A stretch of 17,383 nt of DNA, taken from Puniceicoccales bacterium (lineage in GTDB: Bacteria; Verrucomicrobiota; Verrucomicrobiia; Opitutales; JAIRKQ01). The position numbers and the translations under genes are program-made. This document shows positions 1 through 6,380 of the stretch, in pieces. Position 1 is the stretch's first letter; every line of letters starts with the position of its first letter. Under the pieces are notes generated by a model, which saw only the letters and a program-made list of their open reading frames with translations, ran no database searches and was not told the origin of the DNA. The DNA lies in assembly GCA_031270385.1 (NCBI GenBank), contig JAISXS010000027.1:1-17383 (forward strand), written 5' to 3'.

Positions 1-63
1 CTTCGCTCTGTGATTCTCGAAATACTTTACTACCTTTTCCCTCAGATCCTTCGAATAGTACAT
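1..63 (-). CDS. IS630-family transposase, N-terminal fragment (cut by the window edge)
   Basis: The minus strand from an ATG at 61-63 reads MYYSKDLREKVVKYFENHRA and then K, running off the left edge. The opening YSKDLREKVV is characteristic of the N-terminal helix-turn-helix DNA-binding region of IS630-family (Tc1/mariner-like, DDE) transposases. The catalytic domain lies outside the window, so it cannot be judged whether the gene is intact. The start is only about 50 bp inside the end of the insertion sequence, which is usual for these compact elements. No clear Shine-Dalgarno sequence is seen. A complementary C-terminal fragment of the same family lies at the other window edge, but it belongs to a separate copy. 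Confidence 0.82.
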   Translation of the reverse strand, partial: MYYSKDLREKVVKYFENHRAK

Positions 64-116
64 CTCGCTCTTACCTACTATATTTTTAAACGCCCTCGTC
101 AAGGGGAATTGCTATA
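1..116 (-). mobile_element. Terminal part of an IS630-family insertion sequence (5' transposase end)
   Basis: This is the right-hand end of an insertion sequence that continues beyond the left edge of the window. It contains the first 21 codons of an IS630-type transposase (1-63, minus) plus about 50 bp of non-coding terminus. Read on the minus strand the terminus starts TATAGCAATTCC and carries a GACGAGGGCGT block, which matches the inner terminal-repeat block GACAAGGGCAT of the short elements elsewhere in the window. It abuts the next element, sharing the bases TATA at 113-116. The outer boundary to the exact base is uncertain because the ends are themselves TA-rich. Confidence 0.8.
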
Positions 117-219
117 GTCGTCTTACTTGCTAAAAGCATTCTAGTGCAACGACGCACCAGCGAGAAATTCATGCTTTTGCGGAAAGAATAATATGCTCTT
201 TTCGGGGAAGATGACTATA
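113..219 (+). mobile_element. IS630-related MITE, copy 1 (TATAGTC type)
   Basis: A 107-bp element bounded by TATAGTCGTCTTAC on the left and GGGAAGATGACTATA on the right, which are imperfect inverted repeats. The left end also has AAAAGCATTCT and the right end ATATGCTCTTTTC, extending the palindrome inward. It has no coding capacity. It abuts the IS630 end on its left and the next element on its right, sharing TATA at each junction. Its left end resembles the 3' end of the IS630 transposase copy at 17268-17383, so I read it as an internally deleted derivative. The middle (about 144-190) is the least conserved part among the copies. Confidence 0.78.
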
Positions 220-422
220 GTCATTTTACTCGATGAAGGCATTTCGTCCAACGATATAGCTGTTTCATCTGAGAAGGGCATGCTTCCCTTTATGAAAAAG
301 AAAAACTTTCCGCCAAGTACCGTTGGATAAAATACCCTTGTCGAATGTAACAGCTATATTTGGCGGTGAAATTTCCGTTTTTATGAAAAAACAATATCCC
401 CTTCTCAGGTAAGATGACTATA
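216..422 (+). mobile_element. IS630-related MITE, copy 2, interrupted by another copy
   Basis: The left half (216-256, starting TATAGTCATTTTACTCGATG) and the right half (359-422, ending GGTAAGATGACTATA) together make one element of about 105 bp, the same size as the intact copies. They are separated by a second complete element at 255-358. The right half carries the conserved internal words GGCGGTGAAATTTCC and TTTTTATGAAAAAACAATAT found in other copies. The element ends only 15 bp beyond the stop codon of the greA-like gene, so its palindrome might act as that gene's transcript end. Confidence 0.78.
255..358 (-). mobile_element. IS630-related MITE, copy 3 (TATAGCTG type), nested in copy 2
   Basis: A 104-bp element with ends TATAGCTGTTTCATCTGAGA and, read on the minus strand, TATAGCTGTTACATTCGACA. 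Both ends continue into an AAGGG(C/T)AT block. On the minus strand its interior (ATCCAACGGTACTTGGCGGA) aligns with the interior of the TATAGTC-type copies, so the two types are one family lying here in the opposite orientation. It is inserted in the sequence CGA-TA-TTTGGCGG of copy 2, with TA (or TATA) present at both junctions, as expected from the TA target duplication of IS630/Tc1-mariner elements. Confidence 0.78.
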
Positions 423-437
423 TTGTTTGTGTGGAAA

Positions 438-2300
438 TTACTGATCACAAGAAAGTATAGCTTCAATTTGCCATGTCTCCGCATGATCATCGCCGACTGT
501 TTCGACAGTATCCTTTGCCTTTTTCCCGAGCAGCGCCTGCGCGATGCTTGTTTTGTAGGAAATTATATTCTTCACCGGATCGCTGTCCCATGCCCCGAGG
601 ATAACATATTCTGTGATTTCCCCTGATGTGACATGCCTGAGTCGCACTCTCGATCCGATCGAAACCATTGATGTGTCAACGGAAGAAAAATCCACAACTT
701 GTGCCAATCTTATCTCCTCCTCGAGTTGTGATTTTCTGGATAATAGGGTTTCTTGGTCTTGTCTGGCCATTTTGTATTCAGAATTTTCGCAAAAATCTCC
801 GTGTTCCCTGGCAATTTCGATTGCCTTTTTGTTCGCAGGAATCTTTTCTTTGACGAGAATCTCGTATTCTTTTTTCTTCGATTCCAAGCTGGCCAACGAA
901 ACTTTCAAGGAAGCGTCCTGCGGCAATTTTGCTTTGCTGGCGCTCAAAATGAGTTCCTGTATACCCGGGTATATGGCGATAAACCTGGCGAGTAGTGATT
1001 TTTTTGACAGATTGTCTATCCCTTGATTGATGAGCAATGTTTGTGCCAGATCGCCGACGACGTCCTCCGTCGCATTCGTCAGTAAGTCACGAATTAATGT
1101 TCTGTCGCTACATAGAAGTTCAACGAGGGGAATTTTTTTTAATTTTCCAGAACCCGCCAATGCCTCATTGTCTATAGCCCAGAATATGGCCCTGAGAAGC
1201 TCCGGTGACATTAGTTCCGTGAGAAATATTCCTTCAAACTTTTTTGCGTGTCTATTTTTCACTATCCAACGCAGCAACGCTGCTCGCAGACTCTTTTCCT
1301 TTAGCCATTTTAAAAATGTTTTAGCCATGAGATCCTCACATCCAGCATCCTTTAGAAAGTAAATACATTCGCTGGTCAGCTTGTCATTGCAATTTCTTAG
1401 TATCCCGAGGCACAATTTGTCCCATTCATCTGGAAATACCCTTGTGAGGAGCTCGAGGAATATTGCATAGTATCGTGGCTGTAGGCTGTCGCAGACCTTT
1501 GCTAAGTTTGAATACTCAGCAATCATGGTCTCCAACTTCGGTGACAACGAATCTATGTTTACGCCAACCAATTTTGCTAGCTCATCCCTGACGGCACACG
1601 CCTGAAATCTATCGGCAATTCCCATTTTTTTCGTCTTCGACGCGCACATTTCAGATAGTTTTTCAACAACTTGCACGCCGAAATTTTGCAACGAGTGGTC
1701 AGCCTTAATGAGTGCGACGAATTTTCCGCCAATATCGGTTTTTTTCGCCACATCACGCGTCGATTCGAACTGCTGCATCAATTGTTTTTCTTCGGGAATT
1801 GGTTTGTCGCATAGGCTTAGAAACGTTACATTTCCCTCAACCAGGTTCAATCTTGGTTCCCTGACTATCAATTTTTTAGTCACGTTCCACCATCTCCTGA
1901 AATTTTTTTCTTCGACTATTTTTCCGAACGTCTTTTCTATGTCGCCAAGGGAAGCGCGACGATCTGGAAATTTTTCTAAAAATTCCACCAGTAATGAGAC
2001 AGAAGATTTTTTCGTTTTCTGTCGTATTTCGTCTGGATTCCTATGAAACCTTATTAGCATGTCGTCATCTGGCAAAATTTCCAATTTTTTGACACAAAAA
2101 ACCGGATCCATCAGCTTCACATCGCTACCACCGAAGTCGACGGCAAGTCGTGTTTTTTCCCTGTCATAGCCCTTTAACTGGCCAATGCCAAAGGACCTGT
2201 GGACACAATACGCCCCGGGAATCATTTTTTCGAATGTATTGCGTAATTTTTTCAATGCAAAATCACGGCCAATCAAATCTTCTACGTCCTTCTTTTCCAC
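438..2300 (-). CDS. greA: Long GreA-type transcription elongation factor
   Basis: The last 140 or so of 620 residues form a complete GreA/GreB unit. A coiled-coil hairpin carries the tip motif GDFCENSEY at about 501-509, whose acidic residues (D502, E505) match those that position the catalytic Mg2+ in RNA polymerase during cleavage of backtracked RNA. A C-terminal FKBP-like domain follows at about 546-617 (VSIGSRVRLRH ... GKKAKDTVE). E. coli GreA is only 158 residues, so about 460 residues are extra. The N-terminus (about 28-75, GAYCVHRSFGIGQLKGYD) resembles CarD/Mfd-type RNA-polymerase-binding Tudor folds, and the middle is helical and not recognised. Long GreA proteins of this type are, to my knowledge, typical of Chlamydiae and Verrucomicrobia. 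The start codon is GTG, preceded by AAAGG with 8-nt spacing. The gene diverges from the hydrogenase gene. Confidence 0.88.
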   Translation of the reverse strand: MEKKDVEDLIGRDFALKKLRNTFEKMIPGAYCVHRSFGIGQLKGYDREKTRLAVDFGGSDVKLMDPVFCVKKLEILPDDDMLIRFHRNPDEIRQKTKKSSVSLLVEFLEKFPDRRASLGDIEKTFGKIVEEKNFRRWWNVTKKLIVREPRLNLVEGNVTFLSLCDKPIPEEKQLMQQFESTRDVAKKTDIGGKFVALIKADHSLQNFGVQVVEKLSEMCASKTKKMGIADRFQACAVRDELAKLVGVNIDSLSPKLETMIAEYSNLAKVCDSLQPRYYAIFLELLTRVFPDEWDKLCLGILRNCNDKLTSECIYFLKDAGCEDLMAKTFLKWLKEKSLRAALLRWIVKNRHAKKFEGIFLTELMSPELLRAIFWAIDNEALAGSGKLKKIPLVELLCSDRTLIRDLLTNATEDVVGDLAQTLLINQGIDNLSKKSLLARFIAIYPGIQELILSASKAKLPQDASLKVSLASLESKKKEYEILVKEKIPANKKAIEIAREHGDFCENSEYKMARQDQETLLSRKSQLEEEIRLAQVVDFSSVDTSMVSIGSRVRLRHVTSGEITEYVILGAWDSDPVKNIISYKTSIAQALLGKKAKDTVETVGDDHAETWQIEAILSCDQ

Positions 2301-2505
2301 GGCAAAAACCTTTGTAAAAAGTCAAATCAATACGCACACACGCCCACGACTTGCATCGCACCACGTACACACGCCATATATGTTATGACTAAAAATTCGT
2401 GCCGTTGTCAAGCTTTTTCACAAACAAGTCATATCGCATTAAATCGGAAAGATATCGGCTTCTGTCTTCCGGCGGTGAAAGTGTCGAGTTTTTGCAGCAA
2501 AAGTC

Positions 2506-2514
2506 TGATACAAT
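2506..2514 (+). promoter_or_regulatory. Candidate extended -10 promoter element of the hydrogenase gene
   Basis: TGATACAAT fits the extended -10 pattern TGnTATAAT with one mismatch in the hexamer. No good -35 is seen at the usual distance, which is tolerated by extended -10 promoters. It lies about 80 bp upstream of the hydrogenase start, giving room for a leader that would contain the 17-bp tandem repeat. It rests on sequence resemblance only. Confidence 0.35.
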
Positions 2515-2530
2515 GCGGAGTTTAAAAGCT

Positions 2531-2564
2531 ATTTTGGGAATTGCAGTATTTTGGGAATTGCAGT
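2531..2564 (+). repeat. Perfect 17-bp tandem duplication upstream of the hydrogenase gene
   Basis: ATTTTGGGAATTGCAGT occurs twice without mismatch at 2531-2547 and 2548-2564, ending 32 bp before the hydrogenase start codon. It lies between the candidate -10 and the start. It may be a recent slippage duplication or a pair of binding sites for a regulator. Each unit contains TTGGGAATTG, which is only weakly palindromic. Confidence 0.85.
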
Positions 2565-2596
2565 AGTTGTTTTTTTCGATTTGCATAGCTGGATTG

Positions 2597-4318
2597 ATGG
2601 TATCTGTTAGAATAGACGGTGTAGTGGTTTCGGTTCCGGAGGGGACGACAATTTTGGGGGCGGCTGCGAACGTCGGCGTCAAAATTCCGGCGCTGTGTAA
2701 GCATAAGGACCTACCGCCGACCGCATCCTGTGGTCTGTGTATCGTAAAGATAGTTGGTAATGGGAGGATTTGCAAAGCATGTTGTACGAAAATTAGTGAT
2801 GGAATGGATGTTGTCACTGATGATCCGAAAATCGTTGCTGAGAGGAGGTCAATTTTTGAGTCGGTGGTTTCAAATCATTCGAATTCTTGTCAACTGTGTG
2901 TGCGCGATGGTTGCTGCGAATTACAAAATTTGGCGGCAGATCTTGGGATGGACAGAAACAATTTCGCACACTGTCCGAAAAATTCGCCAAAAGATGTTTC
3001 GACCGATGCCATAGAATTCGACCATTCGAAGTGTGTAAAATGCAGGCGCTGCGTGCTCATATGCCAAAAAATGCAAGGAGTGCGGGCGCTAACATACAAA
3101 CGCAGTGGCGATGGCGAGGCCATTGTTCCAGTCGGTGGCGATTCGCTGGCAAAATCGCCGTGCGTCAGATGCGGACAATGTGCGCTCCATTGCCCAACGG
3201 GTGCGATCGTAGAAAAAGACGATGTTCCGGCTGTTCTCGAAAAACTGAGTGGCAGCAAAAATTTTTGTACGGTACAAATTGCTCCCTCCGTTCGCGTTTC
3301 AATCGGCGATGCCTTCGGATTGCCGATTGGGACAAATTGCACCGAAAAATTGTACACTGCAATGCGAATGCTTGGGTTCAAGGCCGTCTTCGACACAAAT
3401 TTTTCCGCGGATTTGACGGTAATGGAGGAGGCAGCGGAATTCGTAGAACGTTTTGTTTCCGGACGCGGAGAGCTTCCGATGATGACGTCGTGCTGCCCAG
3501 CGTGGGTCGATTACGTGGAAAAATTTTATCCAGACCTTTGTGAAAACCTTTCAACGGCAAAGTCCCCGCAGCAAATGCTTGGAGTGATGGCGAAGACATA
3601 CTTTGCGAAGGCGAGGAATATCGATCCTGGCACTATGGTGCAGGTTTCAGCTATGCCGTGTACTGCGAAGAAATACGAATTGCGGCGCAATGAAAAAATG
3701 TCCGCGTCGGGGTATATGGACGTTGACATCAGCATAACCACGCGCGAGCTGGCACGGTTGATGAAGATGGCCGGAATAGATTTCGCAAATCTACCGGATG
3801 GGTCCGTTGATTCAATTTTAGGAGAATATTCCGGTGCTGGTGCGATCTTTGGCACAAGCGGTGGTGTGATGGAAGCAGCCCTGCGAACGGCGCATTTCAA
3901 CCTCAGCGGAATGAGTGTGTTTGGTGAGGCGATTGAGATGGAAAATATACGCGGTATGAGTGGTCTTCGCAGGGCAACCGTTTTAATGAATGGCAAGGAA
4001 GTCAGGGTGGCGATGGTACACGGCCTCGGAAATGCGCCGGAAATTTTGGATGAGGTGCTTTCTGCCAAAAAAAGCGGTGCAGCAATTCCATATCACTTCA
4101 TCGAGGTGATGGCGTGTCGAGGCGGGTGCCTGGGAGGTGGTGGGCAACCCTACGGAATATGCGATGAAATTCGCCAAAAGCGTCGCGATGGCCTATATTC
4201 AGACGATCGAATGCGGAGCAGGCGCTGCGCCCATGATAATCCGGAGATCAAGGAGGTTTATAAAAACTTCCTCGGTATGCCTCTGAGTGAAATCGCCCAC
4301 AAATTGTTGCATGTGTAA
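2597..4318 (+). CDS. hydA: [FeFe]-hydrogenase, CpI-like M3 type
   Basis: This enzyme reduces protons to H2 with electrons from ferredoxin, in the cytoplasm. From the ATG at 2597 it is 573 residues, and its cofactor ligands fall almost exactly where they do in Clostridium pasteurianum CpI (574 residues). A plant-type [2Fe-2S] domain has C34, C45, C48 and C62. A His-Cys3 [4Fe-4S] site has H94, C98, C101 and C107. Two further [4Fe-4S] clusters have C146/C149/C152/C156 and C189/C192/C195/C199. The H-cluster signatures are TSCCPAW (297-303, including proton-transfer C299 and ligand C300), MPCTAKKYE (353-361) and EVMACRGGCLGGGGQP (503-518). The C-terminus has the small-subunit-like helical tail. 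An upstream in-frame TTG at 2567 would add ten residues, but homology starts at the ATG. The Shine-Dalgarno sequence is weak. Maturases HydE, HydF and HydG are absent from the window. Confidence 0.97.
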   Translation: MVSVRIDGVVVSVPEGTTILGAAANVGVKIPALCKHKDLPPTASCGLCIVKIVGNGRICKACCTKISDGMDVVTDDPKIVAERRSIFESVVSNHSNSCQLCVRDGCCELQNLAADLGMDRNNFAHCPKNSPKDVSTDAIEFDHSKCVKCRRCVLICQKMQGVRALTYKRSGDGEAIVPVGGDSLAKSPCVRCGQCALHCPTGAIVEKDDVPAVLEKLSGSKNFCTVQIAPSVRVSIGDAFGLPIGTNCTEKLYTAMRMLGFKAVFDTNFSADLTVMEEAAEFVERFVSGRGELPMMTSCCPAWVDYVEKFYPDLCENLSTAKSPQQMLGVMAKTYFAKARNIDPGTMVQVSAMPCTAKKYELRRNEKMSASGYMDVDISITTRELARLMKMAGIDFANLPDGSVDSILGEYSGAGAIFGTSGGVMEAALRTAHFNLSGMSVFGEAIEMENIRGMSGLRRATVLMNGKEVRVAMVHGLGNAPEILDEVLSAKKSGAAIPYHFIEVMACRGGCLGGGGQPYGICDEIRQKRRDGLYSDDRMRSRRCAHDNPEIKEVYKNFLGMPLSEIAHKLLHV

Positions 4319-4353
4319 CTTTGTTGCGGGTTTCTATTTTGATTGTGCTGTTT

Positions 4354-5064
4354 TTACTTTGGCTGTATTTCCTGCTTGACGATGGTCTGTTTTGGCTCCA
4401 AAACTTGGAGATCTTCGTGGCGTAGACCGGAAATAAACATTTCGACGGCCATCATGACAAGAATGATTCCTGTCAATTTATAGCTCAATTTCAACACGCT
4501 TGGAGTGAGCCATTTCGCGCCGTGTGCGCAGAATATCAGCATAAAATATATGGATAGTGCTACCAATGTTAGCGCACCCAACCCGATAAATTTTTGCAAA
4601 GTTCCGCAGGCTTCATCTTGAAGTATTATTATTGTTGTGATGCTGCATGGACCGCAAATTACGGGGATCCCTATCGGCGTTACGGCGATATCCGATGCCA
4701 CTATCCTGCTTTTCTTTCCAGCTTCATGGGCAATTTCATCCCCACCGTCCTGCTCGCCGACATCCTTTGCATTGAGCATTGACAATGCCATTAAAAAAAT
4801 GATTATGCCGCCACCGACGTAGAGCGCCCCTATAGTTATGCCGAACAGTTCAAAAATTTTGCGACCGGTCAGTGCGAACGCCAACATTGCAAAATACGCG
4901 ACCGCGCTTCCCATCTTTGCCGCCTTCATGCGCTCGTTTTTCGAAAGTGGAGCGGTCGCGCTTATGAATAAGGCGATCACCGCCAGTGGACTGATCAGGG
5001 TGAACAGTTTAATGAAATATTTTGTAAAATATTCAAAATTTGATTGCAATATATCTGTCGGCAT
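4354..5064 (-). CDS. MarC-family integral membrane protein
   Basis: A 236-residue protein with about six hydrophobic segments (roughly residues 13-36, 50-66, 75-97, 125-148, 158-181, 193-213), as in the MarC/YchE family. The motif TPIGIPVICGPCSITT (about 129-144) matches the family's conserved proline- and glycine-rich re-entrant-like motif. The family's transport substrate is not established, and the old link of MarC to multiple antibiotic resistance has not held up. The C-terminal tail (about 214-236) is hydrophilic. The ATG at 5062-5064 is preferred because GGGGGA stands 5 nt upstream. A TTG at 5110-5112 would add 16 residues without similarity. The gene lies 82 bp downstream of sufU on the same strand and may be co-transcribed. 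It converges with the hydrogenase gene, only 35 bp away. Confidence 0.82.
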   Translation of the reverse strand: MPTDILQSNFEYFTKYFIKLFTLISPLAVIALFISATAPLSKNERMKAAKMGSAVAYFAMLAFALTGRKIFELFGITIGALYVGGGIIIFLMALSMLNAKDVGEQDGGDEIAHEAGKKSRIVASDIAVTPIGIPVICGPCSITTIIILQDEACGTLQKFIGLGALTLVALSIYFMLIFCAHGAKWLTPSVLKLSYKLTGIILVMMAVEMFISGLRHEDLQVLEPKQTIVKQEIQPK

Positions 5065-5146
5065 AGCGATCCCCCACGCACAACAAGGATGTATTATAAG
5101 CTTAATAGTCAAGCTTTCTCGGACGAAATTTACGTTTTTGGCGAAA

Positions 5147-5581
5147 TTATGAGATGGCGTCGTGGGCTGCGTGCCACGGAAGGGTGGCGCATTTTATTCG
5201 CATTGGAAATTTTTTCACGCCCACAAGGGCGCCGACTTCTCCATACCGTTCAAGTACGCTATCCTCTTCGTCCGTCGATGAATCTCCAAGGAACGAACAT
5301 ATGTCTACTATAATTTTTTCGGCTTTTGACTTGTCCAATCCCGTCAAAAGGCACGTCATCAGTGACGCGCTTGCCTGTGAGATAGCGCAACCCTCGCCGT
5401 CGAATGTAATACGTTTGATTGTTCCATTTTTCATTTCGACGAACACAGTTACATCATCCCCGCATGATGGGCTATATCCGTTGGCAGCCTTTGCCGGAGA
5501 CGGCAACCTACACTTGTTTCGCGGATATCGATTGTGGTCCATTATTATTTCCTGGTATAACTCGTTTAGGGAAGTATCCAT
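5147..5581 (-). CDS. sufU: SufU-type iron-sulfur cluster assembly protein
   Basis: SufU accepts persulfide sulfur from the cysteine desulfurase SufS during Fe-S cluster assembly in the cytoplasm. The 144-residue protein has the family opening LYQEIIMDHNRYPRN (8-22), then NGYSPSCGDD with C40 and D42, GEGCAISQASAS with C65, and RIKCATLPW with C131. These are the four zinc or active-site ligands of SufU. The C65 to C131 spacing is 66 residues, which fits SufU (62 in Bacillus subtilis) rather than IscU (43 in E. coli), because SufU has an insertion there. It begins at an ATG at 5579-5581 and diverges from comF across a 53-bp gap. SufS and SufBCD are not in the window. It would serve the cluster-rich hydrogenase and pyruvate:ferredoxin oxidoreductase encoded nearby. 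Confidence 0.9.
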   Translation of the reverse strand: MDTSLNELYQEIIMDHNRYPRNKCRLPSPAKAANGYSPSCGDDVTVFVEMKNGTIKRITFDGEGCAISQASASLMTCLLTGLDKSKAEKIIVDICSFLGDSSTDEEDSVLERYGEVGALVGVKKFPMRIKCATLPWHAAHDAIS

Positions 5582-5634
5582 CTTTCAACCAAAATCTTGA
5601 CATCCGCCGCATTTGCAATTCAAGGGTAGCGATA

Positions 5635-6378
5635 ATGAATTTTTCTGGAAAAGCAAAAAATATTCTGTCCGCCGTTTTGGACTGTCTTTTCCCGAGGTGC
5701 TGTACGATCTGTGGTAAAAGAGTAGATGTGAAAGAGTATTGCAATTTGTGCTCATTTTGTGCTGCGCGAATTCCGTGGCTAAGAGGTCCACGATGTCGCC
5801 TTTGTTCGCGTTCCATGGGCAGTGTTCCACTTTTCGGAGACGAAGGTTTGCTGTGTGATAAGTGCAAGTCGAGTATGCCGTGTTTCAAGAGTTACATGGC
5901 ATGCTGGTCGCACAATGGTATTGGCAGGAGTATAGTTCTTGCCCTAAAGTACGGTAGTGCGGATTTTTTGAAAAATGATATAGTTGCTCTGTTGGAAAAT
6001 AATTGCAGTGAAGTGTGTCAATTTGCGTCGAATTCCGTGCTTGTTCCAGTTCCTATGCACTATTTTCGTCGCGTGGGACGGGGATACAACCAGGCAGAGG
6101 TCATCTGCGAGGCGATTTTAAAAATTGCGAATGAATCGACGATCGTAAGTATGCTGACTAGCAGGCGCAAGAAATCGCAGACGAAACTTGCTGGAAGGGA
6201 TCGGCTGTTGAATATAAAAAATGTGTTTGAGTGTTCTTCTGTGGGTGTTGCGAAGAATTCCAGGATTGTCTTGGTCGACGACGTTTTTACGACTGGAGCT
6301 ACTGCTAGGGAATGTTGCCACGTCTTACATGACGCAGGATTCGATGATTTACACGTGTTAACTTTGTCCCACGGTTGA
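5635..6378 (+). CDS. comF: ComF-family phosphoribosyltransferase-like protein
   Basis: The 247-residue protein has the two parts of ComF/GntX proteins. An N-terminal cysteine-rich region has CCTIC (22-26), CNLCSFC (36-42), CRLC (54-57) and CDKC (74-77), likely zinc-binding. A C-terminal type I phosphoribosyltransferase fold carries the PRPP-binding loop IVLVDDVFTTGAT at about 211-223. In competent bacteria ComF helps single-stranded DNA uptake. Its biochemical role is otherwise unclear, and the window shows no other competence genes. The ATG at 5635 follows AGGG at a good distance. The open frame extends upstream to 5419, but that stretch is antisense to sufU and has no ComF similarity. Its TGA ends 2 bp before accD, so the two are almost certainly co-transcribed. 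Confidence 0.86.
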   Translation: MNFSGKAKNILSAVLDCLFPRCCTICGKRVDVKEYCNLCSFCAARIPWLRGPRCRLCSRSMGSVPLFGDEGLLCDKCKSSMPCFKSYMACWSHNGIGRSIVLALKYGSADFLKNDIVALLENNCSEVCQFASNSVLVPVPMHYFRRVGRGYNQAEVICEAILKIANESTIVSMLTSRRKKSQTKLAGRDRLLNIKNVFECSSVGVAKNSRIVLVDDVFTTGATARECCHVLHDAGFDDLHVLTLSHG

Positions 6379-6380
6379 AG

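Larger units (their letters stand above)
2301..2596. other. Divergent intergenic region between greA-like and hydrogenase genes
   Basis: This 296-bp gap contains no convincing gene. It must hold the promoters of both diverging genes. On the hydrogenase side it shows a candidate extended -10 (2506-2514) and a perfect 17-bp tandem repeat (2531-2564), annotated separately. The part near the greA-like gene (about 2330-2385) is rich in ACACACGCC-like words on the plus strand but shows no clear promoter. A minus-strand reading frame crossing this region into the hydrogenase gene (to 2817) has the look of a shadow and is not called. Confidence 0.6.

Noticed and set aside
216..422. A possible CRISPR-like or regularly spaced repeat array
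   Set aside because: The repeats are about 105-bp palindromic units with mobile-element ends and nested insertions, not short direct repeats with unique spacers, and no cas genes are near.
613..1026. Plus-strand reading frames inside the greA-like gene
   Set aside because: They have low-complexity shadow composition and no domains, and they are antisense to a gene with clear GreA motifs.
2567..2596. Upstream TTG start for the hydrogenase
   Set aside because: The ten added residues have no counterpart in the family, and the ligand positions match CpI numbering when the ATG at 2597 is used.
2389..2817. Minus-strand reading frame of 142 codons across the hydrogenase promoter region
   Set aside because: It overlaps the conserved hydrogenase N-terminus, has no recognisable domain and no ribosome binding site, so it is a shadow of the hydrogenase reading frame.
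4319..4353. A terminator between the convergent hydrogenase and marC-like genes
   Set aside because: The 35 bp contain T-rich stretches but no inverted repeat able to form a convincing stem.
5597..5625. TTGACA at 5597 as a comF promoter
   Set aside because: The hexamer is perfect, but no -10-like sequence lies 15-19 bp downstream.
5419..5634. N-terminal extension of ComF by 72 residues
   Set aside because: The stretch is antisense to the well-supported sufU gene and has no ComF similarity. The ATG at 5635 has a good ribosome binding site.
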